DNA of 64,000 nt from Rhizophagus clarus (lineage: Eukaryota > Glomeromycota > Glomeromycetes > Glomerales > Glomeraceae). The stretch spans positions 2,003,705 to 2,067,704 of the forward strand of contig BLAL01000040.1 in assembly GCA_015698045.1 (NCBI GenBank). Reading direction: 5' to 3'. Below the pieces are notes generated by a model that was not told the origin of the DNA, ran no database searches, and saw nothing but the letters and a program-made list of their open reading frames with translations. A program made the position numbers and the translations under genes. Below are positions 1 to 10,466 of this stretch, piece by piece (the stretch's first letter is position 1; each line of letters starts with the position of its first letter).

Positions 1-2200
1 TCCCTAGTATAACCAGAAGCAATTTTTAATAATACTTCATCAGACATCTTTACATCTTCTAGTGAAAGACCATGATTTGTAATTTGCTTTGGCAATAAAT
101 GTCTTTGAGCAATATTAATTTTCTCTTCAAATGTATATCCCGGAATATTTATAAGTTCCATACGATCTAAAAGAGGAGGCGGTATTGTGTCAACTTGATT
201 AGCTGTAGCAATAAATAAAACTTTAGATAAATCGAGAGGAACATTAAGGTAATGATCGTTAAAAGTGTTGTTTTGTTCTGGGTCAAGGACTTCGAGTAAA
301 GCAGCAGATGGGTCTCCGTGATTGCTTTGATGTCCAACTTTATCAATTTCATCTAGACAAAATGTATATAATTAAGTATTTATAAATTTAAACGGTTTAC
401 ATTAAACAAATAATAACTTACCAAGTAAAAATATAGGATTATTAAAACCAACACGTCTAAGACCTTGGGCAATGAGTCCAGGCATGGCACCAATGTAAGT
501 TCGACGATGTCCACGTATCTCAGCTTCATCTCTTACACCGCCCAAAGAAATCCTATGAAACTTTCGTCCAAGTGCACTGGCAATACTTTTACCCAATGAA
601 GTTTTCCCAACACCTGGAGGACCAAGTAAACACAAAATTGGCCCTTTTAAATCTCCTTTTAATTTCAATACTGCTAAGTATTCCAAAATACGTTTCTTAA
701 CTGACTCGAGGCCATAATGATCATCCTCGAGTTGTTGGCGTGCCTTGTCAATATCTATAATATCACTAGTGGATTTGCTCCAAGGGATCTCTGAAAGCCA
801 TTCTAAATAAGTACGAACGACTTGATATTCTGCTTGAGTCGAGTGCATTCGCTTAAGACGTTTGAGCTCTCTTTGTGCAACTTTATTTGCTATTTAATAA
901 TCAAAAAGTGATTTTAGCACTATGATTAATTAAAATTTCCATCTCCAAAATTGTTTCATTACCCTCTGGTGATAGCCCAGCTTCCTTTATTCTTTTTGTC
1001 AAATCTGTGATATCGTCGTCTTCGTTTGATGAGTCATCGCGTTCTCCTAGCTCTTCTTTAATAGCATTAAGCTAAATAATTTAAAGTAATGTCATAAGTA
1101 TTAGCAGCCAAATAAAAATTGGATATATTAAATACTTATTTGTCTTACTTGTTGTCGTAAATAAAATTCTTTGTGTTTCTTACTCATAGTTGAATGAACT
1201 TTTTGAGTCACCTTCAAAATCTAAAACAGCAAAAAACAATGTCATGTCAATTACGAATACGAAGGATAAAAGCAATGACGAAAAAGAAAAATACGTTTAT
1301 TTGTCTTGCAAGGAGCTCAATCGCAATTGACATTCGGGTTTTCAAATCATGGGCATCTAATATTTGCTATGTAAGAATTATAACTGTGAGGTTAGGTTAC
1401 ATAAATAAGTTCGAAGGAAAAACAAATATTTAAACTTACCAGCCTTTCTTCATATGTGCATTCGATTGTGTTAATCAAAAAGTCAGTCAGCAATCCGATA
1501 GGACCATTTTCAATATACTTTTGAAGCTGAATAAGATAAGCTGTTGGAAATTTCAAGTTTTGAAATATTACAAGTAATTCACGTCCGGTTGTTTTTAATG
1601 AATTAGCAAGCTCCTGCAATTCTTGATCGTCTTTAGGAACAAGTGGATCGGGAAAAACGGTCACTTCAGCTTCAAGATATGGTCTTTCAAGAACATATTT
1701 ATCAATACGAATACGAATAACGCCTAAAATAATTCAATATTAAATTATTAAATCCATTCACGGATCCAATTGAAAGCAGAAGATTTAATACCTTCGATTC
1801 TCACTATAAAACCATTAACTGTTCGTTCCAATTTAACAATTCTAGCAGCACAACCAAATTCATGCAAATCTGACGGCTGAATCGATTGATTGAATGTTTC
1901 TTCGATTGTTCTTTTTGGTGTGGAATTTCTGTTACCATTTCGTGTCACAGTAAAGGGAGCAGTCGAAGAATTAGTTGTATCTTTGGGTTCAGGCTTATTA
2001 TAAGAAGGTGGATGAATTGGAACGCAGCCAATAATATATTTCGACTCTTTATTTTCAGCAGATCTATAAATTCTTTGAAGAAGCTGAACTGAGTCTTTTC
2101 TAACAACTTGAAGTACAAGTGATGCACTAGGAAGTAGAACTTTATTCCTAATTGGAATAATTGGTAAAGTTTTAGGAATGTCATTTAAAGGATCGTTCAT
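1..2200 (-). CDS. LONP2: Lon protease, peroxisomal type (5' part; 3' part outside window)
   Basis: ATP-dependent protease of the peroxisomal matrix (LONP2/Pln family), which degrades misfolded matrix proteins. The gene reads leftwards from the ATG at 2198-2200. Exon 1 (about 1762-2200) carries the Lon substrate-binding domain ([20 protein letters not shown] near residue 12). Further exons lie at about 1440-1723, 1190-1370, 960-1190 and 415-890, and the last visible exon is 1-360. The AAA+ domain shows Walker [22 protein letters not shown], a Walker B DEID and the sensor-region FIATAN. The protein begins directly with the Lon domain and has no mitochondrial presequence, and [12 protein letters not shown] matches LONP2 better than the mitochondrial Pim1 form. 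The serine-lysine protease domain and any C-terminal PTS1 lie off the window. Exon edges are estimates; the family call is firm. Confidence 0.93.
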
Positions 2201-3035
2201 TTTTGTTATGGTCTAATTGTCAAGCACTCAAAAAAAAAAAAAAAATAAAGCTTTAAATCAACGAAAATTACGCCAGTTCGATGTTCGGCTAAATGCGTGT
2301 CTAAAAGCCAGTAATTGATCAGCCTGTGTAACATTTGAGTTGGCCCTTATTTATCTATCCCCTAGATATTAAATAAAACTGATGCCTTTATAAAAAGGTT
2401 ACACAAACGAAACTTCATATTAAAAAAAATTCTAAAAATAGTTGATGTATTACTAAAAATTACATAAAACTTGAAAACCATAGAATGAGAGTATTTTGGC
2501 AAAATGGATTTTGAATACTGTTTGACATTACATATAAACAAATGAAAATTGCCAAATAACTGAAATAAGTAATATAATGTATCCTAAAGATTATATTAAA
2601 TATATGTGGCGAAATATTTTTTCATAAAGTCACGTGATAGAATACGGTTCCCAAATTAGGGGGACGTCTAAAGCGGAGCTGAATCACGTGATCATAGTAA
2701 AATATTTGTCACCCGGTGTCACACCCTTTATTTTCTCATTTTTATTAAGTATTCTGGGGACAGAATTTTTCGGTTAGTAAAAACTTGTTTGTCACGCCCA
2801 TTATTTGTCACATACGTAATTTCTTAATGCCGTAATTCCGGTCAAATCAGCTCCGCTTTAGACGTCCCCCAAATTAGGTATAGTAAATGTGATTATATAG
2901 AGGACGTGACAAGATAGAGCGTGACTACGTAGACTATATAATGTAGTATAAAATCAGTTTATCAGATCGTATAGATGATCACAATCTTTATATTGCTTTC
3001 TTAATTATATTGCTTTCTTAACGATTTATTCTTTG
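2201..3035. promoter_or_regulatory. Divergent promoter region between the Lon and CRAT genes
   Basis: No gene is seen here. The 835 bases separate two genes transcribed away from each other, so both promoters must lie here or nearby. An A-tract follows the Lon start (about 2230-2244). A 212-bp inverted-repeat element occupies 2659-2870. The E-box-like word TCACGTGAT occurs twice, at 2630-2638 (just outside the element) and 2684-2692 (inside it), a possible bHLH site. No clear oleate-response element (CGG-spacer-CCG) was found by eye. Confidence 0.5.
2659..2870. mobile_element. MITE with 24-bp perfect terminal inverted repeats
   Basis: The left end, 2659-2682, begins GGGGGACGTC and is the exact reverse complement of 2847-2870, which ends GACGTCCCCC. 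The hexamer AAATTA flanks the element on both sides (2653-2658 and 2871-2876) as a likely target-site duplication. The 212-bp interior has no open frame. This is a non-autonomous DNA element; the superfamily is not recognised from the ends. Confidence 0.8.
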
Positions 3036-5748
3036 ATGTCATTTAAATTCGGTCTTTCTCGTTCGTTCGTTAGAAATACTAATAAGCCAACTCAGCAGGT
3101 CATTATTTTATTTAAATGCTTCAAGATTTTTACTTAAATATTGTATCATTTTACAGTTATTGAACAGTATGGCACGCAGAAACTCTTCAGTTGCCATAAA
3201 GAAACCAATTATTCCGTACCCTGAAGATAATAGTGTTGGACCATTGTTTCGTTATCAAAAATCTCTCCCAAAACTTCCTGTTCCTGCTCTCAAAGATACC
3301 CTTGAAAAATATCTTAAGTCCGTTCGACCTCTTGTAAATTCTGAAGAATACGCAAAGACAGAAGCGGCTGTAGCAGAATTTCAAAAGCCTGGTGGAATTG
3401 GTGAAGAATTACAAAGACGTTTGCTAGCAAAAGCTAACAATCCTAATGTGCTCAATTGGCTGGAAGATTGGTGGAATGAAATCGCATATTTTGGCTATAG
3501 GGACCCGGTCGTCGTTTATGTAAGCTATTTTTATTCTTATAAAGATGATAAAATCAGGAAGAATCCCGCTACGCGTGCTGCCGCAATTACTACGGCCGCT
3601 TTGGAGTTTCGAAGACAAGTTGTTAAGTAAGTTTTTTATCTTTGTTATATTTATAGGAGAGGTATTTAAATTTATGAAATCTTTTATTTAGCCAACAATT
3701 AGAACCAGAATATGCAAAAGGGCTTCCACTTTGCATGGATTCGTATAAACTCATGTTTAATGCGTGTCGCTACCCATCCAAACCATCAGACTATGAGGCG
3801 ACTTTTGATCCCACAACCAATAATCATATTACAGTTATTCGTAAAAACAAATTTTTCATACTTGATCTAGTCAAGGATGGAATACAGCTGTCGACTGCAG
3901 AAATTGAAAGGTATAACACAAATTACTTATCTCAATACTTATATAAATGTTGTAATTTCAAATGGCCTTTTTATTAATTTAGTCAGCTCCTAAAGATTTA
4001 TGAATTGGCTGGTGATACAAAAGATCCACCGATAGGAGTTCTTACCACTGAAAACCGCGATAATTGGACGGAAGTAAGTTTAACACACACATCTCTGTTA
4101 ATAAATAAATCAGTAATTGATCCATACTTGCTCTTTAGTATCGCAAAATGTTCTTGGCAGCGGATCCTAAACATGAGCAATTGCTAAAGAAAATTGAAAG
4201 TTCGATATTTGCTCTTTGTTTAGATGATTCATCACCGATTACAGTTGATGAGATAAGTCATGCATGTTGGGCTGGAGATGGGCGAAATCGGTATTTATTT
4301 AGAAATATCAAATCTCTTTGTTATAGGGTGTATTATTATAATTTATCATGTTATTTCTTTAGTTATTTTGACAAGTCACTTCAATTTATTGTATTTGAAA
4401 ATGGAAAAGCTGGGTTCAATGGAGAGGTTGGATAAAAAATATTTTTTTTCTTAGTTGATTGATATGTTTATACTTAATGCCATATTCGTTTAGCATTCTT
4501 CCATGGACGGTACTCCAACATGTAGATTGAATGACTTTATTTGTAACGTGATTGCCAATAATAAAGTCGACTATGGATCTCCAAATGTTCGATCCGGTCT
4601 TCCGGCTCCACAACAACTGCATTTCAATTTAACTAGTGAAGTTCTTTCAGCTATATCAAAAGCTGAGAAAAATTATGATGACCTTATCGCTAAACATGAC
4701 CTTCGTGTATTAGCATATGAAGGTTATGGGAAAAATGTCATTAAAAAGCTTGGTGCCTCACCAGATGCTTATGTACAGATGATCATTCAATTAGCTTATT
4801 ATAAAATGTATGGTACTAATAGAGCAACTTATGAAAGTGCTCAAACCAGGAAGTTTCAACATGGTAGAACTGAAGTATGTAGAACAGTATCTGTTGATTC
4901 CGTGAATTGGGTGAAAGCTATGGAGGATCCAAAAGTTCCGGTAATTTTCTATTCGTTTATTCGACTTATTAAATGAAGATTTATGTCAAATAAAGATAAA
5001 TTTATTGTAGATTGAAGCCAAGGCCGAATTGGGTTACAAAGCAATAAATGCTCATGTAAAATATATGGCAGAGGCTGTAGAGGGCAGAGGATGTGACAGA
5101 CATTTATTTGGTAAATAAATCATTTTTGAATCTTGTTAAAATTACAACGTAATGAATGATTAATTAATCTTGAATCGTTTCATTCAAGGCCTTCGTATGT
5201 CTTTGAAACCTAATGAAAATAAACCGGCGATTTTCACAGATCCAACTTATGCTAAGTCAACTCATTGGAATCTATCAACTTCTCAATTGTCATCAGAATA
5301 TTTCCAAGGTTATGGATGGGGAGAAGTACGTTAATATTTGTAGCTTCGTTTTGCTAAAATTTAATATATATTAATCTTAAATATTGTAATAATTCATTTA
5401 GGTCGTTCCTGATGGTTTGTGATTGTGTCATTTGTGTTTATTTAATCCTAATGTTTTAAACAATAATGTATAATTAATTTTATTCTTTAATAGGTTATGG
5501 CATAGCTTATATGATTAATAATGGTTCGTAAAATAATCTATAATTTTTTAGTTACCTTATTATAGTTACTTATTATTCTTTTGTTTAATATTTTTTTTTT
5601 TTTTTTAGATTCTTTAAATTTCAATATTGTGTCGTTACGGCTGAAAAATGATACTATGTGGCATTATCTCAAAGAATCAGCAACTGAAATGCGTCAAGTA
5701 TTTGAATATGCACAAGCAAAAGCAGGTCAGATTAAGGCTAAACTATAA
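3036..5748 (+). CDS. CRAT: Carnitine O-acetyltransferase, likely dual mitochondrial/peroxisomal
   Basis: Transfers acetyl groups between CoA and carnitine so that acetyl units from beta-oxidation can leave the peroxisome and enter mitochondria. Exon 1 (3036-3098) begins MSFKFGLSRSFVRN, a basic, serine-rich stretch typical of a mitochondrial presequence. It joins in frame to exon 2 (3157-3626), which contains a second in-frame ATG at 3169. The catalytic histidine is in HSSMDGTP, at the start of the exon near 4494. Other family marks are FIVFENGKAGFNGE, the STSQL motif and the late GYGWGE/VVPDGYGIAYM region. The protein ends IKAKL-stop (TAA 5746-5748), a PTS1 signal. Near the 3' end are a 13-base exon (5402-5414) and a 30-base exon (5494-5523), both required by the reading frame. 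Yeast Cat2p is likewise sent to both organelles. Confidence 0.95.
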
Positions 5749-5987
5749 TATATGAATTTTTTTGTTGATCATTATTGTATTTTTGATGTTATTATGTAAA
5801 GTATGTGTTTATTATTTAGACAGATTTCTATTTATTACAATTATTATTAACTTGTCTGTTATTTACTATTATTATACTTGAGAAATGTTATATTTCCATA
5901 TTTTAAATAGAATATCATTGGCAAAAATAAAGAATCTTATGCATTAATTGCAATAAAGAAACACAAATAAATCAAAAATAAACCGAC

Positions 5988-6362
5988 TTAAAGATTGAAT
6001 TCTTTCCATAATTCTTCAACTTTTTTCCTGTTTTCTTTAGCTTTATCTGCATTTTTTTTTCTTAATTCCTTATACTAATTTATTTTAGAAGGTTAATAAA
6101 TAATTATTTTCTCTTTATTTTAAAATAAAATATAATTAGTTACCTCTAAAGTTAAACATTCATTTAGTTCTTTCTTAATTTCATTACAACTCCCAAAATA
6201 TTTATTAAAAAATCCTGATTTATGACATTCTTCCAGACGAAGAATAACATCAAGACATTCTATAGTAATGTAATATATATAAATTAATGGTCATTAGAAA
6301 AAAATCATTAAAAATTTGATAAACTTACTCGGGTGTTTATGATACGCCAAATTTGGGTGCAT
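5988..6362 (-). CDS. CMC2: CMC2-like twin CX9C mitochondrial protein
   Basis: Small intermembrane-space protein of the COX assembly mitochondrial protein 2 family, linked to cytochrome c oxidase assembly and imported by the Mia40 disulfide relay. There are three exons: 6329-6362, 6144-6259 and 5988-6074, with GTAAGT or GTAACT donors and AG acceptors. The product is about 78 residues. It begins MHPNLAYHKHP, matching the MHPDL start of the human protein, and has two exact C-X9-C pairs (C-LDVILRLEE-C and C-NEIKKELNE-C) followed by a basic helix ending WKEFNL. The stop faces the CRAT stop 240 bases away (convergent genes). It is easily missed because no single exon is long. Confidence 0.85.
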
Positions 6363-6870
6363 TGTGACAAAAAACAACATTCAAGATTTTAATGCCTGAA
6401 TTATTTTATATAATTCAATCACGTGAAGTAATTATGCAAACCAAGAAAATTTCCGGATCGGTAATTAATCGAAACCCGATCAAGATTACACAAATAACAC
6501 GTGCATGATCTGTTTTACATTCAACTAAGATAATGAAAAGATTGCGGTATATGGTATATGATAAAGAAAATTTTCATTAATTATATTATAACAGAACGAA
6601 CGAGTATAAACTTTAATTAGATACAATGACTGTGATCCATTATTATTATAACAGCAGCTGCAAATTTCCGACGATCAGTTCATGAATGTATAATTATGAA
6701 TTACAAATTGAATAATGAATATAATGAATGTATCATTTTAAAGTCACTTATTAGTTATAAAAAAGCTTATATCAGAAATTTCTTCCGTATAATTGTTGCA
6801 CTTCTGGATTTTGTTTCAAGAAAATTTTTTTTCTGTTTCTTGTTGGTATATAACGTAAAAAAAAAAAAAA
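6363..6870. other. Intergenic, divergent promoter of CMC2 and an orphan gene
   Basis: No gene is supported. The stretch is AT-rich, and an A-tract lies directly before the ATG at 6871. A short frame starting at 6696 has no family marks and looks like chance. Confidence 0.4.
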
Positions 6871-7593
6871 ATGAAAAGACCAATCAAGAAATTTACTAAC
6901 CGGTCACACCCTTACCAATATAATCAAAGGAATTTTGCTACTATACCCGAAGCTAAAAGAGCAGGAGCAATTGATCGTATAGAAAATGGAGAAACTAAAT
7001 TAAAATTATTAACTTTATTTCAAGAGAATATGAATTATATCAAGTTAACAGAAATACCACAAACATATTTCTTGAGATTCGATCGTGCTTTAGAATATAC
7101 GGGCAAATTTGTAAGCATGTGATTTCAATTTTCGTTTCGTTTATTTCTTTCTTTTTGATTCACAACGTAAATATATACATATATTAAATTATAGATATAT
7201 AGGATAAATGATGAGATGCCAAATATCTTAACTCAATATGAAAGTGAAAATGGTAAAGAAATAATTGTTCGATTATCTGAACCATATCAAATAAAAAAAT
7301 GTGATATTCTGCCAAAAATCAATCATGATTCATATAATTCTGAAATGAATGAAAGGAAAGAAGTTAAATATCAAGTTCATCAGAATAGAGAGCAGTCTGT
7401 TGAGATTATTGGAGAATGGCTTAATAAACAACATACTGATGAAATGGAAGAAGATATACAAAATTATGATAAAGAGAAGATAGAAGTCAAAGGAGCGATT
7501 AATTTGCGTGTCATTTTTGATGATGATGATTTAAATTATATTTCTCCTTTGCAAAGAGATGTCTTGGAATTTTTGTTCAGGGAATTTAAGTAA
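6871..7593 (+). CDS. Hypothetical two-exon protein, 212 residues
   Basis: Not recognised. Exon 1 is 6871-7110 (80 codons) and exon 2 is 7195-7593, joined in phase 0 by an 84-base intron with GTAAGC donor and ATAG acceptor. The product is soluble and charged. The N-terminal part is basic with aromatic residues (KRPIKKF, HPYQYNQRNF), the middle is acidic (HTDEMEEDIQNYDKEK), and the C-terminus is IFDDDDLNYISPLQRDV followed by LEFLFREFK. There is no signal peptide or membrane segment. A second exon open for 132 codons in this AT-rich DNA supports a real gene. A few extra N-terminal residues from an upstream exon cannot be excluded. Confidence 0.6.
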
Positions 7594-8451
7594 AGAATTT
7601 GAAATCTTTGATTGCTAGTATTGTTATTAGAAAGTTCAATGTATAAGATTAGCGTATTTTTTGCTAATATAGAATCAAATAATGATTGTTTTTACGAGCC
7701 ACAAACATAATGTGGGGACTTAATACTTAATACGAAGTAATGACGTAGAGTATAACTTCCTGTAACAATTTATGCATCTCTTAAATTGAATACAGCATTA
7801 GCAATAAAATCATTTTAAAATCTGATCAGAAGTTTTGAAACAACTCCAGAAGGTTTCATAATTATAAAACTATTTAGATTAATCAATTAATTAGTGTAAT
7901 AATTTTGTTTATTATGAAGCAACTAAAAAATAATTTCACTGAAAAAGATTGATTCCTCCGGGCTGAGAAAGATTATAGTATGATATCATTTGAAAAATCA
8001 TCCAATCATGAAAATCGGATCCTAGTATAGTTAGGCAAGTAATTTTGCGGTTGTTACTATAATATAACTCTAAATACTTTAAATAGGAGTTGATTGATTT
8101 TTTTATGATTTATTATTAATTAATAAATAATGATATACCGTATGTTTCCAAAATTAAGCCCCCCTTTTTTGCAAGGATTTTGAGCGAAAAGTTTGGGGGG
8201 GTGTTTAATTTTGGAAGTTTTTTTATTAGTATTTCATATATGATTTTTTTTAACAAAACTTGAAAAGTTTGGGGTGGTGCTTAATTTCGGGGGGTGACTA
8301 ATATTGGAAAAATACGGTAATAATGAGCTGATGTTAAGTAAATCAATTATCTTGTCCTACCAGGATCTATTGATTCCCAATTAGGATTAAGGTATGAAAT
8401 ATTTGTTAATAATTGATGTGAATTTATTTCAAGGAATTTTCATTTACGAAA
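7594..8451. other. Intergenic region before PGK
   Basis: No gene is seen. It contains a TA-flanked inverted-repeat element (8138-8317) and otherwise AT-rich DNA. The PGK promoter must lie between about 8320 and 8451. Confidence 0.4.
8138..8317. mobile_element. Short MITE with TA target duplication (Tc1/mariner-like ends)
   Basis: The left end begins CCGTATGTTTCCAAAATTAAG, with G/C-rich runs just inside. The right end is its imperfect reverse complement and ends TTGGAAAAATACGG. TA dinucleotides flank both ends (8136-8137 and 8318-8319). The interior holds extra partial copies of the 'aaaagtttggggnggtg..ttaatttc' word, so the element may have grown by internal duplication. At 180 bp it has no coding capacity. 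TA duplication plus short inverted ends suggests the Tc1/mariner superfamily; that is inference. Confidence 0.7.
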
Positions 8452-10279
8452 ATGTCCATTAGCAATAAAATTTCAATTCAAGACATTGACGTTAAAGATA
8501 AAAACGTTTTGATTCGGTAAATGTGAATTTTTTCATAATTTATTTTACAAATATCATAATTATCCATCAGTTAATTTCTTTTTTCTCATAGCGTTGACTT
8601 TAATGTTCCTTTACAAGACGGAAAAATATCTAATAACCAACGTATAGTCGCAGCCTTACCAACTATTAAATATGCTTTGGATAATGGTAATTGAATGTTT
8701 CTACTCTTTAAATTATAGCAATATCTTTCCCATAATAGTTGATATTTTTCAAAATAGGAGCCAAGGCTGTTATTTTAATGTCCCATTTGGGCCGTCCAGA
8801 CGGAAAACCAAACCCTAAATATACATTGAGACCTGTTGCCGAGGAAGTTAGTCGTTTACTTGGAAAAAAAGTTATGTTCTTAAATAATTGTGTAGGCCCT
8901 GAAGTCGAAACTGCCGCGAAAAATGCAACTGAAGGTAGATTTATCATTTTTTTTTATATTTTTTATTATTACAATTATAATTTTTGACCCGTTATGATGA
9001 TAAAAACCTCGCCATGTTAGGCCAAATCATCCTACTTGAGAATCTTCGATTTCATATTGAAGAAGAAGGTTCTGGAAAAGATGATGAAGGAAAAAAGGTA
9101 CTTTATAACAATCATAATCCGTTATGTTATCCTTTTGCTTAACTCTTTATATAATTAGATCAAAGCTAGTTCTGAAGATATAGAGAAGTTTAGAGCATCT
9201 CTCTCAAAACTCGGAGATGTCTATGTTAATGATGCATTTGGAACGGCACATAGACCACATAGTTCTATGGTTGGGGTAAACCTTCCAATTCGTGCTGCTG
9301 GTTTCTTATTAAAAAAGGAACTAGATTTCTTTGGAAAAGCTTTGGAAAACCCAGAGAGACCTTTCTTAGCTATTCTTGGAGGGTAAGAATAAATTTTTGT
9401 TATATTTTATTTCTTAGAATTAATGTTTATTTCTGTATAATTTCTAGAGCCAAAGTTTCCGACAAAATTAAATTGATTAACAACCTTCTCGATAAAGTTG
9501 ATTCTATGATTATCACAGGTGATTTACTCTGAGTTTAATTATTTTCAAGTATGACACAAATTCTCATATAGAGGTTTTTTTTCGTTAATAGGTGGAATGG
9601 CTTTTACATTTAAGAAAACTCTTGATGGCGTTAAGGTTAGAATCAAAATAAAAATTGTTTATATATGTAATAATAATCAATAAATATTCCAATTCTTTTA
9701 CTTAGATCGGAAATTCTTTATTTGATGAAGATGGTTCCAAAACAGTTGCTGATTTAGTTGAAAAAGCTAAGAAAAAAGGAGTTAAATTAGTTTTTCCAGT
9801 GGATTATGTAACGGGAGACAAATTTGATAAGGATGCCAATGTATGTATTATATTTTATAGTAAATTAAATATTTTATATTTAAGTAATTTATAAAAAATT
9901 TATATTTCATTAGACTGGATATGCTACAGATGAAACAGGAATTCCGGATGGATGGCTTGGTCTTGATTCAGGAAAAAAGACAAATGAACTTTTTAGACAA
10001 GCAATTCTTGAAGCTAAAACTATACTATGGAATGGACCAACAGGAGTATTTGAATTTGATAAATTTGCCGTAGGTACAAAATCAGCTTTAGATGCTGTTA
10101 TTGAGGCTACACAAAATGGAGTTATAACTATCGTGGGAGGTGGTGATACTGCAACTGCTGTTGCTAAATGGGGTGCTGAGGATAAGATTTCCCATGTATC
10201 AACTGGTGGTGGTGCATCTCTCGAATTACTTGAAGGCAAAGAATTACCGGGAGTTGCAGCTCTTTCTGCTAAATTGTAG
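8452..10279 (+). CDS. PGK1: Phosphoglycerate kinase
   Basis: Glycolytic enzyme converting 1,3-bisphosphoglycerate and ADP to 3-phosphoglycerate and ATP in the cytosol. The ATG at 8452 gives [20 protein letters not shown], followed by the signature [13 protein letters not shown], the substrate-binding [25 protein letters not shown], the hinge and nucleotide region [20 protein letters not shown] and the C-terminal VGGGDTATA and [14 protein letters not shown]. The stop is TAG at 10277-10279. The assembled product is about 415 residues, normal for the family. About eight exons are joined by introns of about 60-100 bases. It is complete, with no missing catalytic motif. Confidence 0.98.
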
Positions 10280-10466
10280 TAATAACAACTATGTTATTAT
10301 AAGTAAATATTTTTTAATTATATTAATATGTTCTTATAACTTGTTGGAAATAAATTATCATCTTGAATTAACATTTATTATATGATTCAAAGTTTTTTGA
10401 TTTTGATTTGTAAGTTTCGATTAAATTATTTTAATTGCGTAAATTAATATATTTTTTTTTTTTTTT

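Noticed and set aside
167..352. 61-codon minus-strand frame at the window start
   Set aside because: It overlaps the Lon AAA+ exon in another frame; the Lon frame carries the conserved motifs.
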